This document shows, piece after piece, positions 55,563-62,704 of a DNA stretch of 64,000 nucleotides. The notes beneath the pieces were generated by a model. That model saw nothing but the letters and a program-made list of their open reading frames with translations. It made no database searches and was not told the DNA's origin. Positions within the stretch are counted from its first letter, which is position 1. The number at the start of each line of letters is the position of its first letter. The translations under genes were made by a program, and so were the position numbers. This DNA comes from Romboutsia sp. CE17 (GTDB lineage Bacteria; Bacillota; Clostridia; Peptostreptococcales; Peptostreptococcaceae), in NCBI RefSeq assembly GCF_012317385.1, contig NZ_CP051144.1, positions 1,240,001 through 1,304,000 on the forward strand, in the 5' to 3' direction.

Positions 55563-56462
55563 TTAAAATATTTCCATAGACATATATTTTTCAATTCCAT
55601 CTGGTGCTACTGTTAGTATTTTTTTATTCTTATATTTTTTAGATAATTCTATTGCTGTAAATATATTTGCTCCAGAAGAAATACCTAGTAAAATCCCTTC
55701 AACTGATGCCATTAATTTAACAGTTTCAAAAGCATCATTATCTTTTACAGTTATAACCTTATCACAAATATCACTATCAAAATTTCCAGGTATAAAATTA
55801 GCTCCTATTCCTTGTATCCTATGACTCGAACTTTCACCTTTACTTATAAGTGGTGATTTTTCCGGTTCAATTCCGATTATTTTTATACTAGATTTTTGTT
55901 CTTTCAAGTATTTTCCTACTCCACTCAATGTTCCACCAGTTCCTATTCCACATGTAAATATATCTATATCTGGTAACTCTTTAAAAATTTCGACTGCAGT
56001 TGTTTTATAATGTGCTAAAGTATTATCTGCATTATCAAATTGATTTAACGATTTATAGTTATTTTTTTTAATTAACTCCTTTGCTTTTTCAACAGATCCA
56101 TTCATTCCTTTAGAACTATCTGTTAGTATAAGTTCTGCTCCATAAGCTTTTACTAATTGTCTTCGTTCAATGCTCATACTCTCTGGCATAATAATTATTA
56201 CTTTATACCCTTTTAATTTTCCAATCATAGCTAATCCAATTCCTGTATTTCCACTAGTTGCTTCTACCAAAGTGTCTCCTGGTTTTAATTCATTTCTTTC
56301 TTCAGCTCCTTTAATCATATAATATACAGCTCTATCCTTTACACTACCTGCTGGGTTGTATTTTTCCAATTTAACATATACATTAGGATATCCTAATTTA
56401 TTTAATCTAACTATTGGAGTATTTCCAATTAAGTCTAACACATTTTCATATATCACTTTCAT
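55563..56462 (-). CDS. cysK: Cysteine synthase (O-acetylserine sulfhydrylase)
   Basis: PLP enzyme making cysteine from O-acetylserine and sulfide. 299 residues. Lys42 (NPAGSVKDRA) binds PLP; EATSGNTGIGLAM and GTGGTLSGVGKYL are the substrate- and phosphate-binding loops. It precedes cysE, and its promoter carries two near-identical operators (56478-56531). The C-terminus (KKILTVAPDGIEKYMS) is somewhat short but complete. Confidence 0.94.
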   Translation of the reverse strand: MKVIYENVLDLIGNTPIVRLNKLGYPNVYVKLEKYNPAGSVKDRAVYYMIKGAEERNELKPGDTLVEATSGNTGIGLAMIGKLKGYKVIIIMPESMSIERRQLVKAYGAELILTDSSKGMNGSVEKAKELIKKNNYKSLNQFDNADNTLAHYKTTAVEIFKELPDIDIFTCGIGTGGTLSGVGKYLKEQKSSIKIIGIEPEKSPLISKGESSSHRIQGIGANFIPGNFDSDICDKVITVKDNDAFETVKLMASVEGILLGISSGANIFTAIELSKKYKNKKILTVAPDGIEKYMSMEIF

Positions 56463-56477
56463 TCCCCCTTTTTTTAA

Positions 56478-56531
56478 TTATCAAAATGATAATTATAATT
56501 CTATTGTATTATTATCATTTTGATAATGCAA
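56478..56531 (-). promoter_or_regulatory. cysK promoter with two 15-bp operators
   Basis: Two inverted repeats, TTATCAAAATGATAA (56478-56492) and TTATCATTTTGATAA (56512-56526), 34 bp apart. On the minus strand TTGCAT (56526-56531), a 17-nt spacer and TACAAT (56503-56508) make a promoter; one operator fills the spacer, the other sits downstream of the start point. The motif does not match the CymR box I know. Likely a repressor site for cysteine or metal status; the regulator is not in the window. Confidence 0.7.
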
Positions 56532-56586
56532 CAACTTTAACTATAATATTTATTTTTTATAAATAAATATTATAGTTAAAGTTGTT
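56530..56586. repeat. 26-bp-stem hairpin upstream of the cysK promoter
   Basis: Perfect inverted repeat AACAACTTTAACTATAATAT... paired over about 26 bp with a 5-nt loop (56530-56555, 56561-56586), touching the -35 of cysK. T-run on the plus strand. It may be an insulating terminator against upstream transcription. Confidence 0.7.
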
Positions 56587-56640
56587 TTTCATTAGTATCA
56601 GATTTATAACTAAGAAATTATAATCATAGTCATACTTACA

Positions 56641-56697
56641 AAATAAATAGGATGGATTCAATATTAATTATTAATACTAAATCCATCCTATTTATTT
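56641..56697 (-). terminator. Terminator after the flavodoxin gene
   Basis: Perfect 18-bp arms AAATAAATAGGATGGATT / AATCCATCCTATTTATTT, with a long AT loop, just before the flavodoxin stop codon on the minus strand. Confidence 0.85.
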
Positions 56698-56699
56698 TA

Positions 56700-57257
56700 C
56701 TATTCATTTTTGGCACATAAATTATTCACATATTCTACAATATCAATTACAGAATTTTTATCTGTAAAATCTATCATAGTATAAAAGTTTTTTAATAAAA
56801 ATTTATTATACTCATCTAGTTCTTCTAATCTTTTATTTTCTAAAACTTTTTTTAAACCTTTTATCATTATTTTATCTAATAAACCTAAATTTTTATAATC
56901 TAAAGCTCCCCTAAAATAAAATAACTTAACATGATTAGAGAAGTCTTCACTAAAATTAGACTCTATTACTTTATCAATGGTGCTATTTTTATTTTCTGAT
57001 AGTCCTACAACAAAAACAATTATATTTTTATTCTTTATTTTTTCATAATTTCTTGTTATGAAGTTTATCCCTCTTATTTTTTCTGCATATAATGATGATC
57101 CGAATATGATAGTATCATAGTCAGGTAAATCTCCACTTGTTATATCTGATATCTCATATAAGTCTGCATCTAGTTTAATAGCTATCCATCCTGCATATTT
57201 CTTAGTAGTTCCATACTTAGATTTATATATTATAGCTATTTTACTTTTTTCCTCCAA
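56700..57257 (-). CDS. Flavodoxin domain protein
   Basis: 185 residues of the Flavodoxin_5 type: FMN phosphate loop IIYKSKYGTTKKYAGWIA, then IIFGSSLYAEKIRG. Resembles HemG-like protoporphyrinogen oxidases in layout, but haem genes are not nearby; an electron-transfer role is equally possible. The start is TTG (57255-57257) after AGGAGGGATTATC. Ends at a strong terminator. Confidence 0.82.
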   Translation of the reverse strand: MEEKSKIAIIYKSKYGTTKKYAGWIAIKLDADLYEISDITSGDLPDYDTIIFGSSLYAEKIRGINFITRNYEKIKNKNIIVFVVGLSENKNSTIDKVIESNFSEDFSNHVKLFYFRGALDYKNLGLLDKIMIKGLKKVLENKRLEELDEYNKFLLKNFYTMIDFTDKNSVIDIVEYVNNLCAKNE

Positions 57258-57322
57258 GATAATCCCTCCTAATTAAATATATAACTAATAATTAGGACAA
57301 ATATTTTATATTTCCTTTTATA

Positions 57323-57931
57323 TTATAAGAATAACTTTTCTCCAATTTCCGCAAACATTTGTAGTATTAAAAACGCTTTTATATCTATTTCTTCATTTTC
57401 TTCTAACATCTTACATGCATCATTCTGCGAAACTAAAATAGCTTCTATATCTTCATCATCTTCCAAGTATTCTTTACTTATTTCTCCATCACAAATACAG
57501 TTAACAAATGCAACTGATTCATCAGTCATACCAGGAGATAAATAAATTTTATCTTTACTTTTTATATTATTTATTTTTAAAAGATTAAGACCAGTTTCTT
57601 CTTTTAACTCTCTTCTTACTGTTGTTTCTATATCTTCTTTATTATCTATCAAGCCTGCTGGAAGCTCATATATATAATTATTTATCGGTACTCTAAATTG
57701 TTTTATTAAAACTAATTTATCATAACCTTTATGATATGCTGCAATAACTACTGCGTCTATCTCTCCTTCTTTATCATTTAGATATATTTCACCTAATTCT
57801 TCTTTACTTTTTCTTGATGCTACCATCCAAGTTCTATCATTGCCTAATTTATTCTTATATTTTACTTCAAATAATCCTACAAATTTTGTTTCAACTAATG
57901 TTTTAATTTCTTTGATTTTATTATTTTTCAT
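57323..57931 (-). CDS. NUDIX hydrolase (ADP-ribose pyrophosphatase-like)
   Basis: 202 residues. Nudix box ELPAGLIDNKEDIETTVRREL followed by KEETGLNL, preceded by a beta-rich N-terminal domain (VVIAAYHKGYDKLVLIKQFR) as in ADP-ribose/GDP-mannose pyrophosphatases. Differs from the NUDIX protein at 8248, which has the CoA-type motif. ATG after AAGAAGGGAATATAG. Confidence 0.85.
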   Translation of the reverse strand: MKNNKIKEIKTLVETKFVGLFEVKYKNKLGNDRTWMVASRKSKEELGEIYLNDKEGEIDAVVIAAYHKGYDKLVLIKQFRVPINNYIYELPAGLIDNKEDIETTVRRELKEETGLNLLKINNIKSKDKIYLSPGMTDESVAFVNCICDGEISKEYLEDDEDIEAILVSQNDACKMLEENEEIDIKAFLILQMFAEIGEKLFL

Positions 57932-57976
57932 CTATATTCCCTTCTTTCTTAGTCTAATATAATATATAAATTCTCT

Positions 57977-58618
57977 TTATTTAAAATCCCATTCTAAATA
58001 AAACTCTTCTAGAAATTTCTCCATAAATTTATGTCTTTTGACTGCAATTTCTTTTGCAGTATTTGTGTTCATTAAATCCTTCAACTTTAATAATTTTTCA
58101 TAGAAGTGGTTTATTGTATGATTATTTTTATGTTTAACATCTTTCAATGTTTTAAATTCAATTGGATTTATATCTGGATTATAAATAACACGATTTTTAA
58201 AACCACCGTAAGTAAATGCTCTAGCTATTCCTATAGCACCAATAGCATCTAATCTATCAGCATCCTGTACTACCATACCTTCTATACTATCTTGAGTTGA
58301 ATCTACTAATCCACCTTTAAAAGATATCCTTTTGATAATAGATAATATTTTTTTAAACTCAACTTTATCAACGTTAACTGACTTTAAAAATTGTTCTGTT
58401 TTTGTAGTATCCTGTTTATCAGAAAATTTCCAATCATCGATATCATGTAAAAGTGCTGCCATTTCTACAATAAATAAATCTGCATTTTCTTTTTGGGCTA
58501 TATATTTAGACATGTTATATACCCTTTCAATATGATACCAATCATGTCCACTACCTTCATTGCTTAGTTCTACTTTTACAAATTGTTTTGTTTTATTTAT
58601 TATGTCTAATTTATTCAT
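57977..58618 (-). CDS. HD-domain phosphohydrolase
   Basis: 213 residues: HD superfamily with HDWYHIERVYNMSKY, AALLHDIDDWKF and the downstream VQDADRLDAIGAIGIARAF, the pattern of YedJ/YpgQ-type nucleotide phosphohydrolases. ATG at 58616-58618, directly after GAGGAGAAGT; a start four codons further up overlaps the site. Lies between the NUDIX and UvrC-like genes on the same strand. Confidence 0.85.
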   Translation of the reverse strand: MNKLDIINKTKQFVKVELSNEGSGHDWYHIERVYNMSKYIAQKENADLFIVEMAALLHDIDDWKFSDKQDTTKTEQFLKSVNVDKVEFKKILSIIKRISFKGGLVDSTQDSIEGMVVQDADRLDAIGAIGIARAFTYGGFKNRVIYNPDINPIEFKTLKDVKHKNNHTINHFYEKLLKLKDLMNTNTAKEIAVKRHKFMEKFLEEFYLEWDFK

Positions 58619-58643
58619 ACTTCTCCTCATAATTTTCTTTACT

Positions 58644-59636
58644 TTAAATATATATATAACTTATATCTTCGCTTTTTTCAATGTAGTTATAAATAATATT
58701 TATATAATCTATATTCGATTTATCTATTTTTTTCATGCTATTTTCTTTATATTTAATTTTTTTTATACTAATATTTAAAATAAGTTCATCCTTAAAATTA
58801 TTATTAATTTTAGTTATATCAATAATTTCACTATATACAATTGATCCATTTATAATTAAATATAATTTATATACATTTTCATTTAAATTAATCCAGGCAA
58901 GTATATCTTTATTTTCATTTAGTTTATTTATAATTTTTTGCTTTTTTAGTATACTTGAAATTAGATCTATATATTTTTTTATTTCATTAGCTTTTTCAAA
59001 GTTTAATAATATTGTTTCTTCTTTCATTTTATAATTAAGATTTTTTAATAAATCTAAATTAAACTCTTCAAAATTACTTGAAATACTTTTTAGTATTTCT
59101 TTATATTTCTTTTCATTTTCAATATTTCTACATGGTCCTATACACTTATTTAAATCATATCTTAAGCATTTTGTGTGTTTTTTACAATTTGGTAACTTAT
59201 AACATTCCTCCACAATTTTTTTATATTCTTCTAGCTTTTTATCCATAGTATATGGACCTAAATATATACAGTCATCTCTTATATCATCAACTATATGTAT
59301 ACCTAGATTTTCATGTAAGTCAATCTTTATATATTTGTAATTTTCGTATTTTTTCATTAATGTATTATACATAGGCTTTATTTCCTGTATTTTTTCACAT
59401 TCTAATATAAGTGCATCTAGCTCAGTATCTGTTATAACTATGGATATATCAGATATATTTTTTACCATTCTCTTAATCTTCCTAGAATGGCTATCCGTAT
59501 TAATAAAATAACTTTTAACTCTATCTCTTAAAGATTTCGATTTTCCTACATATATAATATTTCCATTAAGATCTTTCATCATATATATACCTGGCTTTTT
59601 AGGTAATTTTTTTATTTTTTCTTTTATACTACTCAT
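58644..59636 (-). CDS. UvrC N-terminal homolog (Cho-like GIY-YIG nuclease)
   Basis: 330 residues: GIY-YIG domain (KPGIYMMKDLNGNIIYVGKS, about 14-33), a Cys cluster (CYKLPNCKKHTKCLRYDLNKC at about 143-163 plus C..C) and a UVR-like helical segment (MKEETILLNFEKANEIKKYI). It lacks the RNase H-like 5' nuclease and HhH domains of full UvrC (about 600 residues). The size is like E. coli Cho, which makes the 3' incision only. Not a simple truncation, since it has a clean start (AAAGGAGAAGAC) and its own C-terminus. Confidence 0.82.
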   Translation of the reverse strand: MSSIKEKIKKLPKKPGIYMMKDLNGNIIYVGKSKSLRDRVKSYFINTDSHSRKIKRMVKNISDISIVITDTELDALILECEKIQEIKPMYNTLMKKYENYKYIKIDLHENLGIHIVDDIRDDCIYLGPYTMDKKLEEYKKIVEECYKLPNCKKHTKCLRYDLNKCIGPCRNIENEKKYKEILKSISSNFEEFNLDLLKNLNYKMKEETILLNFEKANEIKKYIDLISSILKKQKIINKLNENKDILAWINLNENVYKLYLIINGSIVYSEIIDITKINNNFKDELILNISIKKIKYKENSMKKIDKSNIDYINIIYNYIEKSEDISYIYI

Positions 59637-59664
59637 GTCTTCTCCTTTAGTGAAATATGATAAT

Positions 59665-60387
59665 TTAAGATAATTCTTTGATTCTCATCCTATATGAATA
59701 AATCGCGCTTTCACCCAATTTATCTATTAAATTTCCATTTACATAAAAACCAACTACCGCTCCAATTCCTGGTAATAACTGAAAAAACTTTGCTAAATCT
59801 ATATAATCTCTATATTGTTGTTGAAAATTTCTCCAGTCAAAATCATTAATATTATTTGGAAGAATGTTTTCATATTCAGTCCAATTTTCCATTTGTTCAA
59901 ATATAACCTTTCTATGCTCTTTAGATGAAAAAGCTACTTGCATTATATTTAATATATATATTCTCTCTTTATAGTCTTTAACGTCATATCCATATATTGC
60001 TGCTATGTCATATAATAATTTTACTTTTATTCCCAGTAATAATGGAAAGTCAGTTAATCCAATAAAAAATCCTCCTGCACCAGTTCCTGCTCCCTCCAAT
60101 CTGGCAGTTTTTTTATATTTTTTTATTTTTTCTCTAACTAAATTTTCTCTATCTTCTAACGAAATGTCTTTATGTGGAGATTTCGTGATATATTTATATC
60201 CAAAGAGCACAACTTTTACCATATTTTTGATTGCTAAAGTCATTAATTCATGATATTTATTTGGTAGTAAGTCATTGAATTTATTTTGAACTTTACTTGT
60301 TCCTTTATCTATTATAGATGGATTTTTTCTCATTTTTCTCTTCCATCGTATTAATTCTTGCTTAGCATTGCTCTCATAATTGTTCAT
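59665..60387 (-). CDS. EcsC family protein
   Basis: 240 residues. Contains the EcsC pattern KKTARLEGAGTGAGGFFIGLTDFPLLLGIKVKL in pieces (GAGTGAGGFFIGLTDFPLLL) and LLPGIGAVVGFYVNGNL. EcsC is encoded with an ABC exporter in Bacillus; here no EcsAB genes are nearby. Probably membrane-associated; function unknown. Start after GGTGAAATGATAA. Confidence 0.85.
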   Translation of the reverse strand: MNNYESNAKQELIRWKRKMRKNPSIIDKGTSKVQNKFNDLLPNKYHELMTLAIKNMVKVVLFGYKYITKSPHKDISLEDRENLVREKIKKYKKTARLEGAGTGAGGFFIGLTDFPLLLGIKVKLLYDIAAIYGYDVKDYKERIYILNIMQVAFSSKEHRKVIFEQMENWTEYENILPNNINDFDWRNFQQQYRDYIDLAKFFQLLPGIGAVVGFYVNGNLIDKLGESAIYSYRMRIKELS

Positions 60388-60576
60388 TTATCATTTCACC
60401 ATCCTTATTTTAATTGATAATAAAATTATATAACAATTTATACTATGATAATATATTTTAATAATTTAATACTTCATTATTTTATAATATTTATATTAGT
60501 ATAAAAATATTTATAGATAATATTTTTTTATAATGGTAATATAAATATATACTTTACATATTGGAGGTGTATTTTC

Positions 60577-61080
60577 ATGATAACTATGACTATAGAAGAA
60601 TTATTTGAAGTGGGGACTAATTTTGAATCTTCTGTTGGATATGGTAGTAAAAGTGAGAGATCTAGAATACCTAAAAATTATTCTAGAATTAACTTAACAG
60701 AAGAAATGATTAAAACATTAACTGAATTTGATAAGGAAGTTAACTTTTTAGTTTCAGGCGAAATTTGGTGTCCTGATTACCAATTAAATATAACTGTTTT
60801 AAAGAAATTTACTGAATTAAACCCTAATTTAAATATTTCAGTTATTTCTATGTCTAGAGGTAAAAAGTTTTTACCTCCAATTCTAGGAGTTTCTGAATTT
60901 AAATGGCCTATGGTCATTGTACTTGATAAAGACTTTAATATATTAGGTACTTTTGAAGAAAGGCCAAAATCTGTTAAGTCAATAGAGAACTTTGAAGATA
61001 TAAAATTAGATTATTATAAGGGTAAATATTTATTAGATTCAGCTTCTGAATTTTTAGAAATAATGAATACAGCTAAATAG
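60577..61080 (+). CDS. Thioredoxin-fold protein with WCPDY active site
   Basis: 167 residues, thioredoxin-like fold of the Thioredoxin_9 group. The active-site region reads SGEIWCPDYQLN: Cys65 is kept but the usual second Cys of WCPDC is Tyr68, so classical disulfide reductase chemistry is unlikely. The cis-Pro region (FKWPMVIVL) is present. Could act as a monothiol or binding protein. Start after TTGGAGGTGTATTTTC. Its terminator lies in the left end of the IS element. Confidence 0.8.
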   Translation: MITMTIEELFEVGTNFESSVGYGSKSERSRIPKNYSRINLTEEMIKTLTEFDKEVNFLVSGEIWCPDYQLNITVLKKFTELNPNLNISVISMSRGKKFLPPILGVSEFKWPMVIVLDKDFNILGTFEERPKSVKSIENFEDIKLDYYKGKYLLDSASEFLEIMNTAK

Positions 61081-61088
61081 TTAAAGGG

Positions 61089-61136
61089 GACTGTAGGTAG
61101 TTTTGTGTAAATACAAACTTACCTACAGTCTTTTTT
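61089..61136 (+). terminator. Terminator after the thioredoxin-fold gene, at the IS left end
   Basis: Stem GACTGTAGGT.../...ACCTACAGTC (61089-61130) with a bulge and central TTTGTGTAAATACAAA, followed by TTTTTT at 61131-61136. Confidence 0.8.
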
Positions 61137-61194
61137 GAATGTAAAATTGGTAAGTTTGGAATAATATTCATATTAAACTTTTGGAGGTAAAGAA

Positions 61195-62436
61195 ATGAAA
61201 GATCAAAGAGAAATAATTATTCCAGATTTAGACTACCAAGCTGAAGTAAGAAAATGTAAAACCATGGAAGATGTAGTTGGTAAAAATGGATTAATGCAAA
61301 AGCTGTTCAAAGATATTATCCAACAATTGCTAGAAGCAGAAATGGAAGAACATCTGGGAAGAGAAAGGCATGAAAGAAGTAATGAAGCTAATCCAAACTA
61401 TAGGAATGGATATAGTTCTAAGACTATTGAAAGTAGTTTTGGTGAAGTTGGCCTAGATATACCAAGAGATAGAAAAGCACAATTTGAACCGAAGGTTGTT
61501 AAAAAGTATGAAACTGTATGTAATGAACTAGATAAAAAAATAATAGGTCTTTATGCCTGTGGTATGAGTGTAAGAGATATCCAATCTGAAATGGAAGAAC
61601 TATATGGCATTGATGTGTCTCCTGCAATGATATCTAAGATAACAGATAAGGTTGTAGAGGCTGCCGCCGAATGGCAAAGCAGAGAACTTGATGAAATATA
61701 CCCAATCGTATATATGGATGCTATGCATTTTAAAGTAAGAGATGATAATAAAATAGTTTCAAAGGCAGCATATATATGTATGGCTTTAGATATGAAAGGA
61801 AAAAAAGATATATTAGGTATTTGGATTGGTGAATCAGAAGGCGCAAAATTTTGGCTATCAGTTTGTAATGATTTGAAAAATAGAGGCGTAGATGATATTT
61901 TAATTGCATGTATGGATGGTTTAAAAGGTCTACCTGAAGCAATTAAAACTGTATATCCAGATGTAAGTATTCAAACTTGTATAGTTCATCAAATTAGAAA
62001 CTCTCTTAAATATATAGCATCAAAAGATCAGAGAGAGTTTATGAAAGATTTAAAAAGTGTTTATAGGGCATTTAACGAAGAAACAGCACTTAAAAATTTA
62101 GATATTCTTAAGGAGAAATGGTATTCAAAATATTCTGTTGTAATAGATTCATGGTACAATAACTGGAGTAATCTGAATACGTATTTTGAATATCCACATG
62201 AAATTAGAAGAATTATTTATACTACAAATGCTCTTGAGGGATTTAATAGACAGTTAAGAAAATATACTAAGGTAAGAACTGTATTTCCAACAGATGAGTC
62301 ACTAAGAAAATCACTATATTTATCTACCATGAAAATTATGGAGAAATGGACCTCTCCAAACCAAAATTGGGCGTCTACTTTAGGACAGCTTACAATTATG
62401 TTTGGAGAAAGGATACCTAACTCTTACACAATATAA
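61195..62436 (+). CDS. IS256-family transposase
   Basis: 413 residues, full length. DDE catalytic residues are readable: Asp175 (IVYMDAMHF), Asp241 (ACMDGLKGLPEAIKTVYP) and Glu348 (TTNALEGFNRQLRKYTK). N-terminal DNA-binding region with MEEHLGRERHERS and NYRNGYSSKTI. Start after TTGGAGGTAAAGAA. No frameshift or stop, so the element may be active. Confidence 0.93.
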   Translation: MKDQREIIIPDLDYQAEVRKCKTMEDVVGKNGLMQKLFKDIIQQLLEAEMEEHLGRERHERSNEANPNYRNGYSSKTIESSFGEVGLDIPRDRKAQFEPKVVKKYETVCNELDKKIIGLYACGMSVRDIQSEMEELYGIDVSPAMISKITDKVVEAAAEWQSRELDEIYPIVYMDAMHFKVRDDNKIVSKAAYICMALDMKGKKDILGIWIGESEGAKFWLSVCNDLKNRGVDDILIACMDGLKGLPEAIKTVYPDVSIQTCIVHQIRNSLKYIASKDQREFMKDLKSVYRAFNEETALKNLDILKEKWYSKYSVVIDSWYNNWSNLNTYFEYPHEIRRIIYTTNALEGFNRQLRKYTKVRTVFPTDESLRKSLYLSTMKIMEKWTSPNQNWASTLGQLTIMFGERIPNSYTI

Positions 62437-62704
62437 ATTTTTTTAAAATTATGGAAAATTTAGTGTATAAATAACTAAATTAAACACATAATAATTGTGT
62501 AAAGAATTCCAGTATTAGTATTTCTCAAAAATAAAAAAATATTACTGGAATTTGAAATTTCCAGTAATATAAATTATAAAAAATCTTATTTACACAAATC
62601 TATAGACATTCTCGACAGTTATTATGTCTAAAGCACTTAATTTTTTACAATAATGCCTTTTTAATTCGCATTATATAACAATTGTGAACTTTTGTTATAC
62701 ATTC
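62437..62704. other. IS right-end region and spacer before the MATE gene
   Basis: AT-rich non-coding DNA. Three TTCCAGTA-type segments (62507-62513, complement 62541-62550, 62559-62566) allow alternative hairpins. The proposed IS end is at 62611. No ORF. Confidence 0.45.

Larger units (their letters stand above)
61089..62611 (+). mobile_element. IS256-family insertion sequence
   Basis: About 1.5 kb containing an intact IS256-type transposase. Proposed ends: GACTGTAGGTAGTTTTGTGT... at 61089-61113 and the complement of GAATGTCTATAGATTTGTGT... at 62587-62611; 20 of 25 bases match, the inner TTTGTGTAAATA perfectly. I find no matching 8-9-bp target duplication, so the exact ends are uncertain, or the insertion is old. 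The 150 bp after the transposase hold several hairpins built from TTCCAGTA copies (62507-62570). Confidence 0.7.
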
